The notes under the pieces were generated by a model. The model saw nothing but the letters and a program-made list of their open reading frames with translations. It was not told the DNA's origin and did not search any database. DNA of 64,000 nt. Origin: Bacillota bacterium (GTDB lineage: Bacteria > Bacillota > Clostridia > Christensenellales > CAG-138). The position numbers and the translations under genes are program-made. The stretch's first letter is position 1; each line of letters opens with the position of its first letter. The DNA is taken from the NCBI GenBank assembly GCA_023400985.1, contig JAEXEN010000034.1, positions 1 to 64,000 on the forward strand. The letters run 5' to 3'. This document shows positions 7,974 through 16,526 of this stretch, piece after piece.

Positions 7974-8957
7974 CTACGCAAATCTCTCGGTTTCTTTACA
8001 TATATTGGCAATAGTATATCCGTTTTTTTCAAGGATTTCAACCATTTCGCCCAGAGTAGGCACCTGTGTGCCCGTCCCAAATTTAGAGGTTTTAACGGCT
8101 CCGGCTGCGTTGCCGAAGGTCACGCAAGCCTCTATGCTCCATCTTTTCATCCACGCGTACATAAATGCGCCCAGAAAAGAATCTCCCGCGCCCGTGGTGT
8201 CTACGAGTGGTACCTGAAATGCCGGAAACCACCCTCCAATGCGTCGGGAGGAAGCAGCATAGCAACCGCGAGCTCCGGCCTTGACCAATATAAGGGCGTC
8301 TGTTTGCCGGATCAGCGTGGACGCTGCATCAACCGGATCCGTACAACCGGTTGCGATCCTTGCTTCCTCGTCATTGAGAGCTATCACGGTGGATTTGCGC
8401 AAGACCTCGGAAAATATGGCAGGATCGATTTCGCCTATCAAAGGTCCGGGATCGAAAAACACCTCCCGCTTTAAAGCATGCGCACGGTGCAAAAGCTCCA
8501 TGGAGAGATAGCGGAACGCACGCGTGTCGTTGGCTAAGTTATATCCGCTCAGGCAAAGGCCCCTACAGCGGTCCGTTAACGCGACTACATCTTCATCTTT
8601 TGCAAATACGCAGGACCCAAGCGTGCTAATAAAAGAATGAACGCCTGTTTTGTCGATGATGCAGTTTGCCACCGGCGTACTATAGCCTTGCGTAACGTAA
8701 AGCTGTCCGGTTTCAATATGCTCGGCATGATATGCATCCAACAGGTATTTTCCGTAGTAATCCTCACCGATCGGTCCAACGGGCAAGATGTTCCCGCCCA
8801 TTCGGTTGAACACGATCAATATATTACCTGGCCCACCGGGCTCAGGGTAGGTTTTTAGTACGCGACGGGTACATCCCCCCTGTATTGGGAAGCATCCTTC
8901 CATTTCAATAATCACATCAACGGTAGGAGCGGTCAAAAACAAAACGTCGTAATCCAT
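7974..8957 (-). CDS. PfkB family carbohydrate/nucleoside kinase
   Basis: A 327-residue ribokinase-fold kinase. The N-terminal substrate-binding glycine region is PGGPGNILIVFNRMGG, and the ATP/anion-hole motif VDTTGAGDSFLGAFMYAW (catalytic Asp in GAGD) lies near residue 250. It has the family length. The RBS is inside the 3' end of the upstream gene region, about 20 bp after the glycohydrolase stop. In this operon it would phosphorylate the sugar or nucleoside released after import, for instance ribose or a ribosyl compound. Exact substrate cannot be read from the motifs. Confidence 0.9.
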   Translation of the reverse strand: MDYDVLFLTAPTVDVIIEMEGCFPIQGGCTRRVLKTYPEPGGPGNILIVFNRMGGNILPVGPIGEDYYGKYLLDAYHAEHIETGQLYVTQGYSTPVANCIIDKTGVHSFISTLGSCVFAKDEDVVALTDRCRGLCLSGYNLANDTRAFRYLSMELLHRAHALKREVFFDPGPLIGEIDPAIFSEVLRKSTVIALNDEEARIATGCTDPVDAASTLIRQTDALILVKAGARGCYAASSRRIGGWFPAFQVPLVDTTGAGDSFLGAFMYAWMKRWSIEACVTFGNAAGAVKTSKFGTGTQVPTLGEMVEILEKNGYTIANICKETERFA

Positions 8958-8976
8958 TTGTTACTCCAGCTTTTAC

Positions 8977-10029
8977 TCAAGCATGCCGCTGCATTTTTAT
9001 TTTAGCAATCTTGGTCAACTCCTCAGCCGCCCATTCAAAATCGAGCATCGGATTCGCTGCCTTAAAAATTGCATACCAATCCTGTGGGAGAGTGTGGAAC
9101 CCTCTATACGCCCCCGCTACCATACCGGCTATACATGCGAAAGTATCCGTGTCCCCACCAATGTTGGCCGCGGCTAGAATGGTTTTAATGGGATCGCCGT
9201 CGTTGGCGGCAAACAGGCCGAGCGTTACGCCGATGGTTGGCTGAATATCCCCCGTGCAACCGACGTTTTCTTCAATTAGCCGGGAGGCCTCATCGGCGTT
9301 ATCCGCACGGTAAATGCAATCTATTGCCTGCATCAGCTTGGGCAATACACGCGGGCCATATGCGCTTCTTGCTTTTTCCAGGCCAATCTTCTCGCCTTCC
9401 TTAGTGCCATATATCGCTGCTTTCAAAACGGAGGACACGTCCGAGTGCTCTGTCATTGCTTCCGCAATGGCGCAGGCAATGGCGCAAGCACCCGAATAGG
9501 CGTGCTGCGTACCGTGGGAAACACTTGTCATCGTGACTGCCGTACGGATAGCGCCATCAAGATCCCCTGGGTTGCAAAGACCGGCCGAAGCGACACGCAT
9601 AGCACAACCGTTGGAGATTCCGCGGCCGTAGACCTTGCCGACGCGTGCAAGCTCAAGCGGATCGCCGCCGCGCATATAATCCTCCACCCAAAAGCGCATG
9701 GTAGGCCCGGCGTTGCGTGGATAATATTTCGGATAACATTTCGTCCAGTTTACCAGCGCGTCCGCGGCCGCCTTAACGGTAAGCTCTCCCTTTGTAGCGA
9801 TCACCGCCTTGGCCATCTCATACATCTGAGAGGTGTCGTCCGTTACCTCACCGATTACATTTCCAAGTCCATAGGGGTTGTCGCCCGGCTCCAGAAACTT
9901 ATCGATGGGTTTGCCGAACTCTTCCAGGATTTCCGCTCTGCTCATGGCTTCGGAAGGCACGCCGACCCCATCACCCATGCCGGCTGTGACCAGACTGCCT
10001 AAAATTCGATCGTGTAAGTCATACGCCAT
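8977..10029 (-). CDS. ADP-ribosylglycohydrolase family protein
   Basis: A 350-residue member of the DraG/ARH all-alpha family, which hydrolyses N- or O-ribosidic bonds using two Mg ions. Visible metal-site motifs are GDGVGVPSE near residue 19, GEVTDDTSQM near 60 and NIGGDTDTFACIAG near 300, with GRGISNGCAMRVA in between. The start chosen follows AGGAG at 10 nt; an upstream in-frame ATG at 10068 lacks a good site. It lies between a PfkB kinase and a nucleoside-type importer, so I infer it cleaves an imported N-glycosidic compound rather than reversing protein ADP-ribosylation. That assignment is contextual. Confidence 0.9.
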   Translation of the reverse strand: MAYDLHDRILGSLVTAGMGDGVGVPSEAMSRAEILEEFGKPIDKFLEPGDNPYGLGNVIGEVTDDTSQMYEMAKAVIATKGELTVKAAADALVNWTKCYPKYYPRNAGPTMRFWVEDYMRGGDPLELARVGKVYGRGISNGCAMRVASAGLCNPGDLDGAIRTAVTMTSVSHGTQHAYSGACAIACAIAEAMTEHSDVSSVLKAAIYGTKEGEKIGLEKARSAYGPRVLPKLMQAIDCIYRADNADEASRLIEENVGCTGDIQPTIGVTLGLFAANDGDPIKTILAAANIGGDTDTFACIAGMVAGAYRGFHTLPQDWYAIFKAANPMLDFEWAAEELTKIAKIKMQRHA

Positions 10030-10050
10030 TTGTATATTGCTCCTATTTCT

Positions 10051-10106
10051 GGAGATGTGCAAATGCACCGCCGCTTACTCCTTTTGGGATACATTTGCGC
10101 ATCTCC
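10051..10106 (-). other. Long intercistronic stem-loop after the binding-protein gene
   Basis: GGAGATGTGCAAATG pairs with CATTTGCGCATCTCC (15 bp, one G-U) across a 26-nt loop. It sits between the BMP lipoprotein gene and the glycohydrolase gene, where 3' stem-loops often stabilise the binding-protein mRNA or reduce readthrough. Confidence 0.65.
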
Positions 10107-10121
10107 ACTTATTATTTTTAG

Positions 10122-11153
10122 TTATTTATGAAGCGGCTTGGTATCGATCTCTATTTCACCCGCAGCAACCTTGTCGGAGATTGCCATCACCTGATCCTGA
10201 ATATCCTGCGGAGCCAAGCCGTTGGTTGCAAACTCGTAACCCGCTGCACCTTGTGCGATGCCGTATTCCTTGCTGGTACCACCCTGATAGCCGCCGTTCA
10301 ACGTATCGTTGATAAAGGCAATGACCATTTTTTCAAAATAGTTCAATGCACTGCCAATCTCGGCCGTGGGTGCAGCGTCCGGATAGTGAACGTCGCAAGC
10401 AGCATACATAACATCATTTTCCTGCGCGGCTTGTGCGCAACCGGTGCCGGAACCTCCGGCGGCTCCGAAGATCACGTCACAGCCGTCTGCAATCAGCTGC
10501 AACGCATATTCCTTGCCGATGGTCGGATCCGTAAAGGAGTTGCAGTATGCTACAACGTCTTCGGTACCATTGTTGATATAGGCAATACCTTGCTGATAGC
10601 CGGCCAGTATCTCATTGATGCCGCCGCTGTCAGAGCCGCCTACAAAGCCGACCTTGCCGGTTTTGGTCATCAGCGCTGCAGCGCAGCCCTGCACGAAGGC
10701 GGTTTCGGTACGGTTAAGATGGAAGTCCGCGATGTTGGCATAATCGGCGATGTCCTCCATCTCGCCCTGCAGAATGCCAAACTTGATATCGGGATAGTCC
10801 TTCGCCACAGCGATGGTTGCATCCGCCATATCCGAATACGTGGTGATGACGACATCATACCCTTCCTCGCAGCAGGCACGCACTTTCGGCTCATATTGAT
10901 CCACGGATAGCGCCTCGATGCACTTGATCTCAACGTTTTGGTTCTCCGTTTCGTACGCCGTAAGCCCTACCGTCAGATTTTGCAGCCACTCGGAGGAATC
11001 GAACGCCTGATAGGAAACAAAGGCGATCCGGGTCTTTTCACTGGCAGGCGACGCATTGCCCTGATCATCATTCCCGCTGCAGCCCGCAAACATAGCTATT
11101 AGCATGATGATGGTCAAAAATAGGCATAGGGTCTTTTGAAAACTTGTTTTCAT
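10122..11153 (-). CDS. BMP family (PnrA-like) substrate-binding lipoprotein
   Basis: A 343-residue extracytoplasmic solute receptor. The N-terminus has a lipoprotein signal with lipobox MFAGC (Cys about residue 25). The mature protein has the Bmp/Med/PnrA pattern: RIAFVSYQAFDSSEWLQN, DVVITTYSDMADAT, KVGFVGGSDSGGINE and a late DVIFGAAGGSGTG. PnrA-like receptors bind purine or other nucleosides. The start follows GGAAGGAAAAGCA. It is encoded between the permeases and the glycohydrolase, completing an ATPase-permease-permease-receptor importer. Confidence 0.92.
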   Translation of the reverse strand: MKTSFQKTLCLFLTIIMLIAMFAGCSGNDDQGNASPASEKTRIAFVSYQAFDSSEWLQNLTVGLTAYETENQNVEIKCIEALSVDQYEPKVRACCEEGYDVVITTYSDMADATIAVAKDYPDIKFGILQGEMEDIADYANIADFHLNRTETAFVQGCAAALMTKTGKVGFVGGSDSGGINEILAGYQQGIAYINNGTEDVVAYCNSFTDPTIGKEYALQLIADGCDVIFGAAGGSGTGCAQAAQENDVMYAACDVHYPDAAPTAEIGSALNYFEKMVIAFINDTLNGGYQGGTSKEYGIAQGAAGYEFATNGLAPQDIQDQVMAISDKVAAGEIEIDTKPLHK

Positions 11154-11199
11154 TGCTTTTCCTTCCTTTTCGTTGTATTTTTATGACCGGCCGAGCCGG

Positions 11200-12147
11200 T
11201 TAAATTTTTCTTTGCCGGTAATAATCAGCGATCATGCGTTTTTCCGCCCCTTTTCGCTTTATGAAGTTGTTGCACAGCTTTATCATCTGGGGGAGCATGG
11301 CTGCCACTAGAGCCAACAGATAAGGCAGCATGCCCAAAAGATAGGAGGAAAGCCCGGTGCCGGACAGGGAAACGACCAACGACTCGGCGAAACCGAACAG
11401 TAGGCAGGCCGCCAAGGTGATTAACGGATGGTTGTCAGCCAATGTGATAGCTGCAAGGGCTGTATAGCCGCGCCCGTTGGTCATACCTACGTTGAACATA
11501 TAAACGGACATCGCCAGTTCCGCACCGCCCAGCCCGCATAGAATGCCATTGGCAAGCAGCGCAAGATATTGGGTTCTGTGGACGTTTATACCGGCCGATA
11601 CGGCGGCCTCTTCGTTGAGGCCGACAGCGCGAAGGTTTAGCCCAAGGTTTGTTTTATAGATTAGAAAGTAGAGGAGGAACGGCAGCACCAGTGCGAAATA
11701 AACGATCACGGAATGGCCGCTTAGGATTGGCCCAAGAAAGGGGATGCTTTTGAACCACGCTACCTCCGCCGTTGGCATTGCAAGGGAAGGGGAGAGCACA
11801 TATCGACCGCTCACGCCAAAGATCGGGTTGAGTAGATATCGTGTCAAACCACTGGCTAGCGTGATGATGGAGATTGCGCAGATGACGGGCTGCACCTTGA
11901 GCTCTATGATGAACACCGCATAAATAGCAATCAGCAGGGTACTGGCGGCAACGCCGCTCAAAACGCCGATCCAAATATTGTTGGAATAATACGCACCTAC
12001 CACGGCGGCAAACGAGCCAATCAGCATGAACCCTTCCAAAGCGAGGTTGAATACGTTGACTTTTGCAGCCAACAATCCTCCCATAGCCACCAAAATAATC
12101 GGGCCCGCATGACGTAACGCAACCGTCAAAAGTGAAATAATATCCAT
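11200..12147 (-). CDS. Nucleoside-type ABC importer permease 2
   Basis: A 315-residue inner-membrane permease of the BPD_transp_2 family (NupQ/YufQ-like), with about eight hydrophobic helices. The motif GGLLAAKVNVFNLALEGFMLIG near residue 25 and GLNEEAAVSAGINV near 185 (coupling region facing the ATPase) are characteristic. Its ATG directly abuts the stop of the upstream permease gene, indicating one operon. With the other permease it should form the transmembrane heterodimer. Confidence 0.92.
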   Translation of the reverse strand: MDIISLLTVALRHAGPIILVAMGGLLAAKVNVFNLALEGFMLIGSFAAVVGAYYSNNIWIGVLSGVAASTLLIAIYAVFIIELKVQPVICAISIITLASGLTRYLLNPIFGVSGRYVLSPSLAMPTAEVAWFKSIPFLGPILSGHSVIVYFALVLPFLLYFLIYKTNLGLNLRAVGLNEEAAVSAGINVHRTQYLALLANGILCGLGGAELAMSVYMFNVGMTNGRGYTALAAITLADNHPLITLAACLLFGFAESLVVSLSGTGLSSYLLGMLPYLLALVAAMLPQMIKLCNNFIKRKGAEKRMIADYYRQRKI

Positions 12148-13224
12148 CTATCTGCCCTCGATCACTGCTGCTTTTTTTATGACCTTTTTGCGCGGCCATC
12201 CGCCTGCGTGAAAAAGGCTGATGGTCGCAAAGAACATCACAAAACCCTGAACACAATCCACGAGCTCGGAGGGTACATCCGTAATAATCGTCAGCATCAC
12301 AGATCCGCTTTTAAGCGCTCCGAGCAGCAGTGCTCCGGCAAGCATGCCAATCGCATTATGCCCGCCAAGCAGCGCTGCCGTCATCCCATTAAATCCGATC
12401 CCATTCGCAAAATCGCTATAAATAATGTGATAATAGCCCATCATTTCGCCGATTGCACAAATACCGGCAAGGATGCCGCCTACTACCGCGGATGACAAGA
12501 GCACCCGCATGGAAGGCAGCCCGCTTGCCGTTGCAAACTTCTGATTTTGGCCGACGATAAGCAGACGATAGCCGGGAATCGTCTTTTTGAGCACGAATTG
12601 ATAGAGTATGACGATGACGACTGCGCATAGTGTAATTGTGCCCGCGCCGATAAATTCGGGGATTGGAAGGGACATAATAGAAGAGGAGCCCGGTTGTGCG
12701 ATGAAGGAGAAGGCAATCATGTGCTTGGTAAGGTATGCCATAAGATAATTGAGCATAACGCCCACCACCACTTCGCTGACGCCCAATTTGAATTTTGCAA
12801 GTGCCGGAACCACGCAAGCGATTGCAGCCGCGATGCAGGCTGCAATCATGATTAGCACAAGCCTCGCCCAAGATGGCAGTCCGTGAGTCAACTCGGAAAC
12901 CATCACCATGGCAAGCGCCGCACTGTATATTTGGCTTTCTTGGCTGATGTTAAAATAGCCGCACTGGCTACATAGGGAAAAAGAATAAGCGAGTAAAACG
13001 ATAGGGATCGTGTAGCGAATGGTATTTTGGATCGCCGTCCAATTGCCGAACGCACCCTTTAAAAGCGCGGCATAGGTTTGGAAGGGGCTGTCGCCCGAAA
13101 TCAAAACCATCAATCCACCCATGATGAACGCGATAATGATCGCTAAAATCGGATTTCCCAACTTCATGAGAAGGCCTGTCCAAAAGGCTTTCCTACTCCG
13201 TTTCACATCTACCGTATTATGCAT
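12148..13224 (-). CDS. Nucleoside-type ABC importer permease 1
   Basis: A 358-residue permease of the NupP/YufP type with roughly ten hydrophobic segments. The region QCGYFNISQESQIYSAALAM and the later GFNGMTAALLGGHNAIGM are typical for this paralogue. I chose the ATG at 13224, which overlaps the ATPase gene by 8 bp and has GGGGGG upstream; a GTG at 13236 is the alternative. It partners with the permease encoded directly after it. Confidence 0.9.
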   Translation of the reverse strand: MHNTVDVKRSRKAFWTGLLMKLGNPILAIIIAFIMGGLMVLISGDSPFQTYAALLKGAFGNWTAIQNTIRYTIPIVLLAYSFSLCSQCGYFNISQESQIYSAALAMVMVSELTHGLPSWARLVLIMIAACIAAAIACVVPALAKFKLGVSEVVVGVMLNYLMAYLTKHMIAFSFIAQPGSSSIMSLPIPEFIGAGTITLCAVVIVILYQFVLKKTIPGYRLLIVGQNQKFATASGLPSMRVLLSSAVVGGILAGICAIGEMMGYYHIIYSDFANGIGFNGMTAALLGGHNAIGMLAGALLLGALKSGSVMLTIITDVPSELVDCVQGFVMFFATISLFHAGGWPRKKVIKKAAVIEGR

Positions 13225-14737
13225 GATCACTCGCACCCCCCATCAGTAAGCCGATCTTCTCCTCCGTTACATTGGTGACATCGGAAATTTCGCCGGAAAC
13301 CGAGCCTTCATAAAGAATGATAATCCGATCACTCAGCGACATCAGTTCCTCAAGATCTGCGGAAACCAAAATGACAGCCGTTCCTTCTTTCCGCTGCGCT
13401 AACAAAAGTTCCCGGACAAAATTGATGGCGCCGATATCCAAGCCTCTTGTAGGCTGCGCGGCAATCAGCACCTTGGGCTTTCGGCTAATCTCTCGCGCAA
13501 GGATAATCTTTTGCATGTTTCCGCCGGAGAGCATTTTTACCTGCTTGCCGGAGGTAAGCCCTTTGATGCCGTATTCGTCGATCAAATTCTCGCAATGGCG
13601 CGTTATCTCTTTTTTGCGCAGCAGCGGTCCCTTCGAGAAAATCGGGTTATACTCGTTGCCTGCAATCACGTTTTCCTCGATCGTGCCATTCAGTACCAGC
13701 CCTTCCGTCATTCGATCGTCAGAGATAAACCCCAGTCCCGCCGCACGTCGCTGTGCTACCGTTGCATCGGTGAGGTCCTCCCCGTCGATCTCAATTTTGC
13801 CGGCAGACGGCTTAAGGATGCCAATCAGTGTATGGATCAACTCATCCTGCCCGTTGCCCTCCACGCCGCCGATGCCTAAAATTTCTCCGCCTCGAATGTG
13901 TAGGGAAAGATCGCGCAGCTTAGGTATACCCAATTCATCAAAGAACCACAGTTGCTTCGTTTCAAGCACGATGCTGCCAAGCGCTTCCTCGCGCTGATTT
14001 TGGATGAGCTGCACGTCCTTCTTGCCGATCATCGCCCGTGCGATATCTACCTCGGTCGCGTCGCCGCGCATCCAATCCGCTTGGACAACCATGCCCTTTC
14101 GCATGACCGTGATGCGATCACCTACCGTGATAACCTCGCGCAGCTTATGCGAGATAAAGATGATAGATCGCCCCTCCGATTTAAGTGAATTGATAATTTG
14201 AAACAATTCATATGATTCCTGCGGGGTCAAAACGGCAGTAGGTTCATCGAGAATCAGGATACGTGCATCGAAATAAAGGGCTTTGATGATCTCAATTTTT
14301 TGGCGCTCGCCGACGGATAAACTTTTTAGAGGGGCATTCGGCGTAGTGCGCATCTTAAAACGTTTCAGATAGTCGCCCACTTTTTTTTCTGCTGCGGCAT
14401 AGTTAATCATGCCATGCCTGACCGGTGCGTTACCGAGAATAATATTCTCCAAGATACACATTTCTGGAATTTGCATGAAGTTTTGGTAGACCATGCCGAT
14501 ACCATGGTGCCGCGCGCCCGTAACATTGTAACGGCACGGTACTCCGTCGATTAGGATTTCTCCTTCATCCGGCGTATATTGACCGTAGAGAATCTTCATG
14601 AGGGTGCTTTTCCCCGCGCCATTTTCCCCTACCAGTGCATGGGTCTCACCCGCGTACAGGGCAAAATTTACATGATCGTTAGCAAGCACGCCGGGAAACT
14701 GTTTCACAATGCCTTTAAGCTCAACAATTGGTTGCAT
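13217..14737 (-). CDS. Nucleoside-type ABC importer ATPase (two ABC domains)
   Basis: A 506-residue duplicated ATPase of the RbsA/NupO class. Domain 1 has Walker A GENGAGKST, signature LSVGERQK and Walker B ILILDEPTAVLTP. Domain 2 has the usual degenerate Walker A GVEGNGQDE, signature LSGGNMQK and PKVLIAAQPTRGLDIGA. This double form, with two unlike permeases and a BMP receptor, defines the nucleoside/simple-sugar importer class. It is the first gene of a leftward seven-gene operon and has a good promoter 55 bp upstream. Confidence 0.93.
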   Translation of the reverse strand: MQPIVELKGIVKQFPGVLANDHVNFALYAGETHALVGENGAGKSTLMKILYGQYTPDEGEILIDGVPCRYNVTGARHHGIGMVYQNFMQIPEMCILENIILGNAPVRHGMINYAAAEKKVGDYLKRFKMRTTPNAPLKSLSVGERQKIEIIKALYFDARILILDEPTAVLTPQESYELFQIINSLKSEGRSIIFISHKLREVITVGDRITVMRKGMVVQADWMRGDATEVDIARAMIGKKDVQLIQNQREEALGSIVLETKQLWFFDELGIPKLRDLSLHIRGGEILGIGGVEGNGQDELIHTLIGILKPSAGKIEIDGEDLTDATVAQRRAAGLGFISDDRMTEGLVLNGTIEENVIAGNEYNPIFSKGPLLRKKEITRHCENLIDEYGIKGLTSGKQVKMLSGGNMQKIILAREISRKPKVLIAAQPTRGLDIGAINFVRELLLAQRKEGTAVILVSADLEELMSLSDRIIILYEGSVSGEISDVTNVTEEKIGLLMGGASDHA

Positions 14738-14791
14738 ATTTTACCTCTGGAAGTGTTGTCAGGTCATCAAGTCGTCTATATGTCATAACAC

Positions 14792-14820
14792 ATAATACTT
14801 CTTTCGTCTTTTTCTGTCAA
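14792..14820 (-). promoter_or_regulatory. Sigma-A promoter of the nucleoside-importer operon
   Basis: On the minus strand TTGACA (14815-14820) and TATTAT (14792-14797) are separated by 17 bp. The predicted start of transcription lies near 14785, about 45 nt before the ATPase ATG. Short GTC/GAC repeats lie in the leader and could be operator half-sites, but I cannot define one. Confidence 0.8.
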
Positions 14821-15007
14821 TATGATTTACACAAGATATGTATCTTTTGATTCGCTTTTTCATTCCCCAGACTGTTTTTGCGCCTTTAATCAATGGCGAG
14901 ATCAGGAACCTGTCGCAATTTGTTCACAAGGGGTTTCCAAAGATGGTGTATTTCTCCTTCTGAAGATACGGTACAATAAGCTTATCAAAAGCAAGGAGGA
15001 ACGAGCG

Positions 15008-15133
15008 ATGTGCGAGAAGAAAGAAACAGAAGCTACTGAGCGCGAGATCGGCCTCGAGCAGGACATCCTGTTTGAAGAAGCCGTTTGCTCCCATGAGTTT
15101 TCGGAGGGCTGCAAGGAACCTTCAGAAAGGTAA
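15008..15133 (+). CDS. Small acidic protein, 41 residues, two cysteines in the C-terminal half
   Basis: A short ORF with a very good ribosome binding site (AAGGAGGAACGAGCG before ATG), isolated from its neighbours and followed by a strong terminator at 15178. It is rich in Glu (about a quarter of residues), has no hydrophobic segment, and contains cysteines at positions 2, 27 and 35, the latter two in AVCSHEFSEGCKE. A TACAAT -10 hexamer is at 14972. I do not recognise the family. The RBS, own terminator and freestanding position argue for a real gene. Confidence 0.55.
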   Translation: MCEKKETEATEREIGLEQDILFEEAVCSHEFSEGCKEPSER

Positions 15134-15177
15134 AATATTCTTATTCGCGGGCGACGCCCGCTTCGGCTTATAAAGTT

Positions 15178-15226
15178 GAAAACCGTGCCGTTTGACGTTT
15201 CCATCGTCAAACGGCACGGTTTTTAT
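15178..15226. terminator. Strong bidirectional intrinsic terminator
   Basis: AACCGTGCCGTTTGACG and its exact reverse complement (17 bp) flank a 7-nt loop, with A-rich sequence on the left and TTTTTAT on the right. It terminates the small acidic gene and insulates the HAD phosphatase gene. Confidence 0.9.
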
Positions 15227-15326
15227 GTGGGAAAGCCGGCCGATAAGAAACAAGGTGCGCTTTCAGGCGCATTCTGTTAAAATGAGGTTGTAAGAATATG
15301 AGAGAGAGAAAAAAGAAAGGAAAACT

Positions 15327-16109
15327 ATGGACAGGCTCAGAACGAAAAAGGGATTCATCATCGATATGGACGGCGTGATCTATCACGGCAACCGTATCCT
15401 GCCCGGCGTCAAGGAGTTTGTGGATTGGCTGTACAGCGAAAACAAGAAATTTCTGTTTTTGACAAACGCCAGCGGCAAATCGCCCAAAGAGCTGCAACTG
15501 AAGCTATACCGGATGGGGCTCGAGGTGGACGAAAGCCATTTCTACACGAGCGCGCTTGCGACGGCGAAGTTTATAAGCCGCCAGTCCCCCGGGGCCAGCG
15601 CCTATGTGATAGGCGAACCGGGTCTTCACAACGCTTTGTATGATGCGGGCATCACCATCAACGACGTGGACCCCGATTATGTGATCGTAGGCGAAACGGA
15701 CAATTACAACTACAACGCCATCTGCCGCGCCATCCACCATGTATTGAATGGCTCGAAGCTCATCGGCACCAACACGGACCTAACGGGGCCGAGCGAGCAT
15801 GGCATCATCCCCGCGTGCCGCGCGCTCGTCGCGCCCATCGAGGTGACGACGGGGAAGACCGCATATTTCGTGGGCAAGCCCAATCCCCTCATGATGCGCA
15901 CGGGGCTTCGAATGCTCGACGTGCATTCCGAGGAAGCCTGCATGATCGGCGACCGCATGGATACGGATATCATCGCGGGCATCGAAAGCGGCCTCGACCC
16001 CATCTTGGTGCTTTCGGGCGTGACCAAACCCGAGGACGTGGGGAATTACCCCTACCGCCCGCGCCTTATCCTAAACGGCGTCGGCGACATACCGACGCTG
16101 GAGGAGTAG
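15327..16109 (+). CDS. HAD-IIA family phosphatase (NagD-like)
   Basis: A 260-residue HAD hydrolase. Motif I is FIIDMDGVIYHG (nucleophile Asp), motif II is FLTNAS, motif III Lys lies in YFVGKPNP, and motif IV is MIGDRMDTDIIAG. The C2 cap sits between motifs II and III, as in NagD and p-nitrophenylphosphatase-like enzymes that dephosphorylate small sugar phosphates or nucleotides. The ATG follows AAAGGAAAACT. It is a single-gene unit with its own terminator at 16144. Confidence 0.92.
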   Translation: MDRLRTKKGFIIDMDGVIYHGNRILPGVKEFVDWLYSENKKFLFLTNASGKSPKELQLKLYRMGLEVDESHFYTSALATAKFISRQSPGASAYVIGEPGLHNALYDAGITINDVDPDYVIVGETDNYNYNAICRAIHHVLNGSKLIGTNTDLTGPSEHGIIPACRALVAPIEVTTGKTAYFVGKPNPLMMRTGLRMLDVHSEEACMIGDRMDTDIIAGIESGLDPILVLSGVTKPEDVGNYPYRPRLILNGVGDIPTLEE

Positions 16110-16143
16110 GGAGCGGTTATGCATCTGAATACGGTATGAAAAG

Positions 16144-16176
16144 GCAGGATCGACATTCGCTCGATCCTGCTGCTTT
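16144..16176 (+). terminator. Terminator after HAD phosphatase gene
   Basis: GCAGGATCGA pairs with TCGATCCTGC around a 7-nt loop, followed by TGCTTTT. Confidence 0.75.
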
Positions 16177-16418
16177 TGCCGTCGTAATCGTCCCGGTGCG
16201 CGGCAAGCGGGTTGTAACCCTTATCCCTCTTAAAACGGCCACTGCGTGGTGCTTGGGGAGCACGGGGCTCTTACGATGTAACGGTACCGTTGTAAGGCCG
16301 CCATTCCGGACGGCCGCGTTGACTATTCGTTCCTACGAATGGTTCGAAAAGGTGGGGAATGATTTTCTACCTGTCATTCTGAATGGAGCGAAGCGGAATG
16401 AAGAATCCCCTTCGGCTG

Positions 16419-16449
16419 TAAAAGGCGCCCGCTGTTTGGGCGCCTTTTC
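16419..16449. terminator. Bidirectional terminator (AAAAGGCGCCC hairpin)
   Basis: AAAAGGCGCCC and GGGCGCCTTTT flank a 7-nt loop, giving A-tract and T-tract on either side. It can serve the leftward M42 operon that ends at 16527. Confidence 0.8.
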
Positions 16450-16526
16450 GCGCAAGAATCGGGCTTAATAAATTTTAACCATAAAGTTCTTTTGCTTCCT
16501 TTCTTTCAAGAAAAGAAGCGTATCCC

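Larger units (their letters stand above)
16110..16526. other. Intergenic region with two terminators and a dispersed short repeat
   Basis: No gene is visible in this 417-bp stretch. It holds a terminator for the HAD gene (16144-16176), a second hairpin at 16420-16448 and a segment at 16373-16412 (GTCATTCTGAATGGAGCG, then AAGCGGAATGAAGAATCC). The latter matches the CATTCTGA...GAAGAATC type of dispersed intergenic repeat known from many Bacillota. The middle part contains GC-rich partial palindromes only. Confidence 0.6.
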
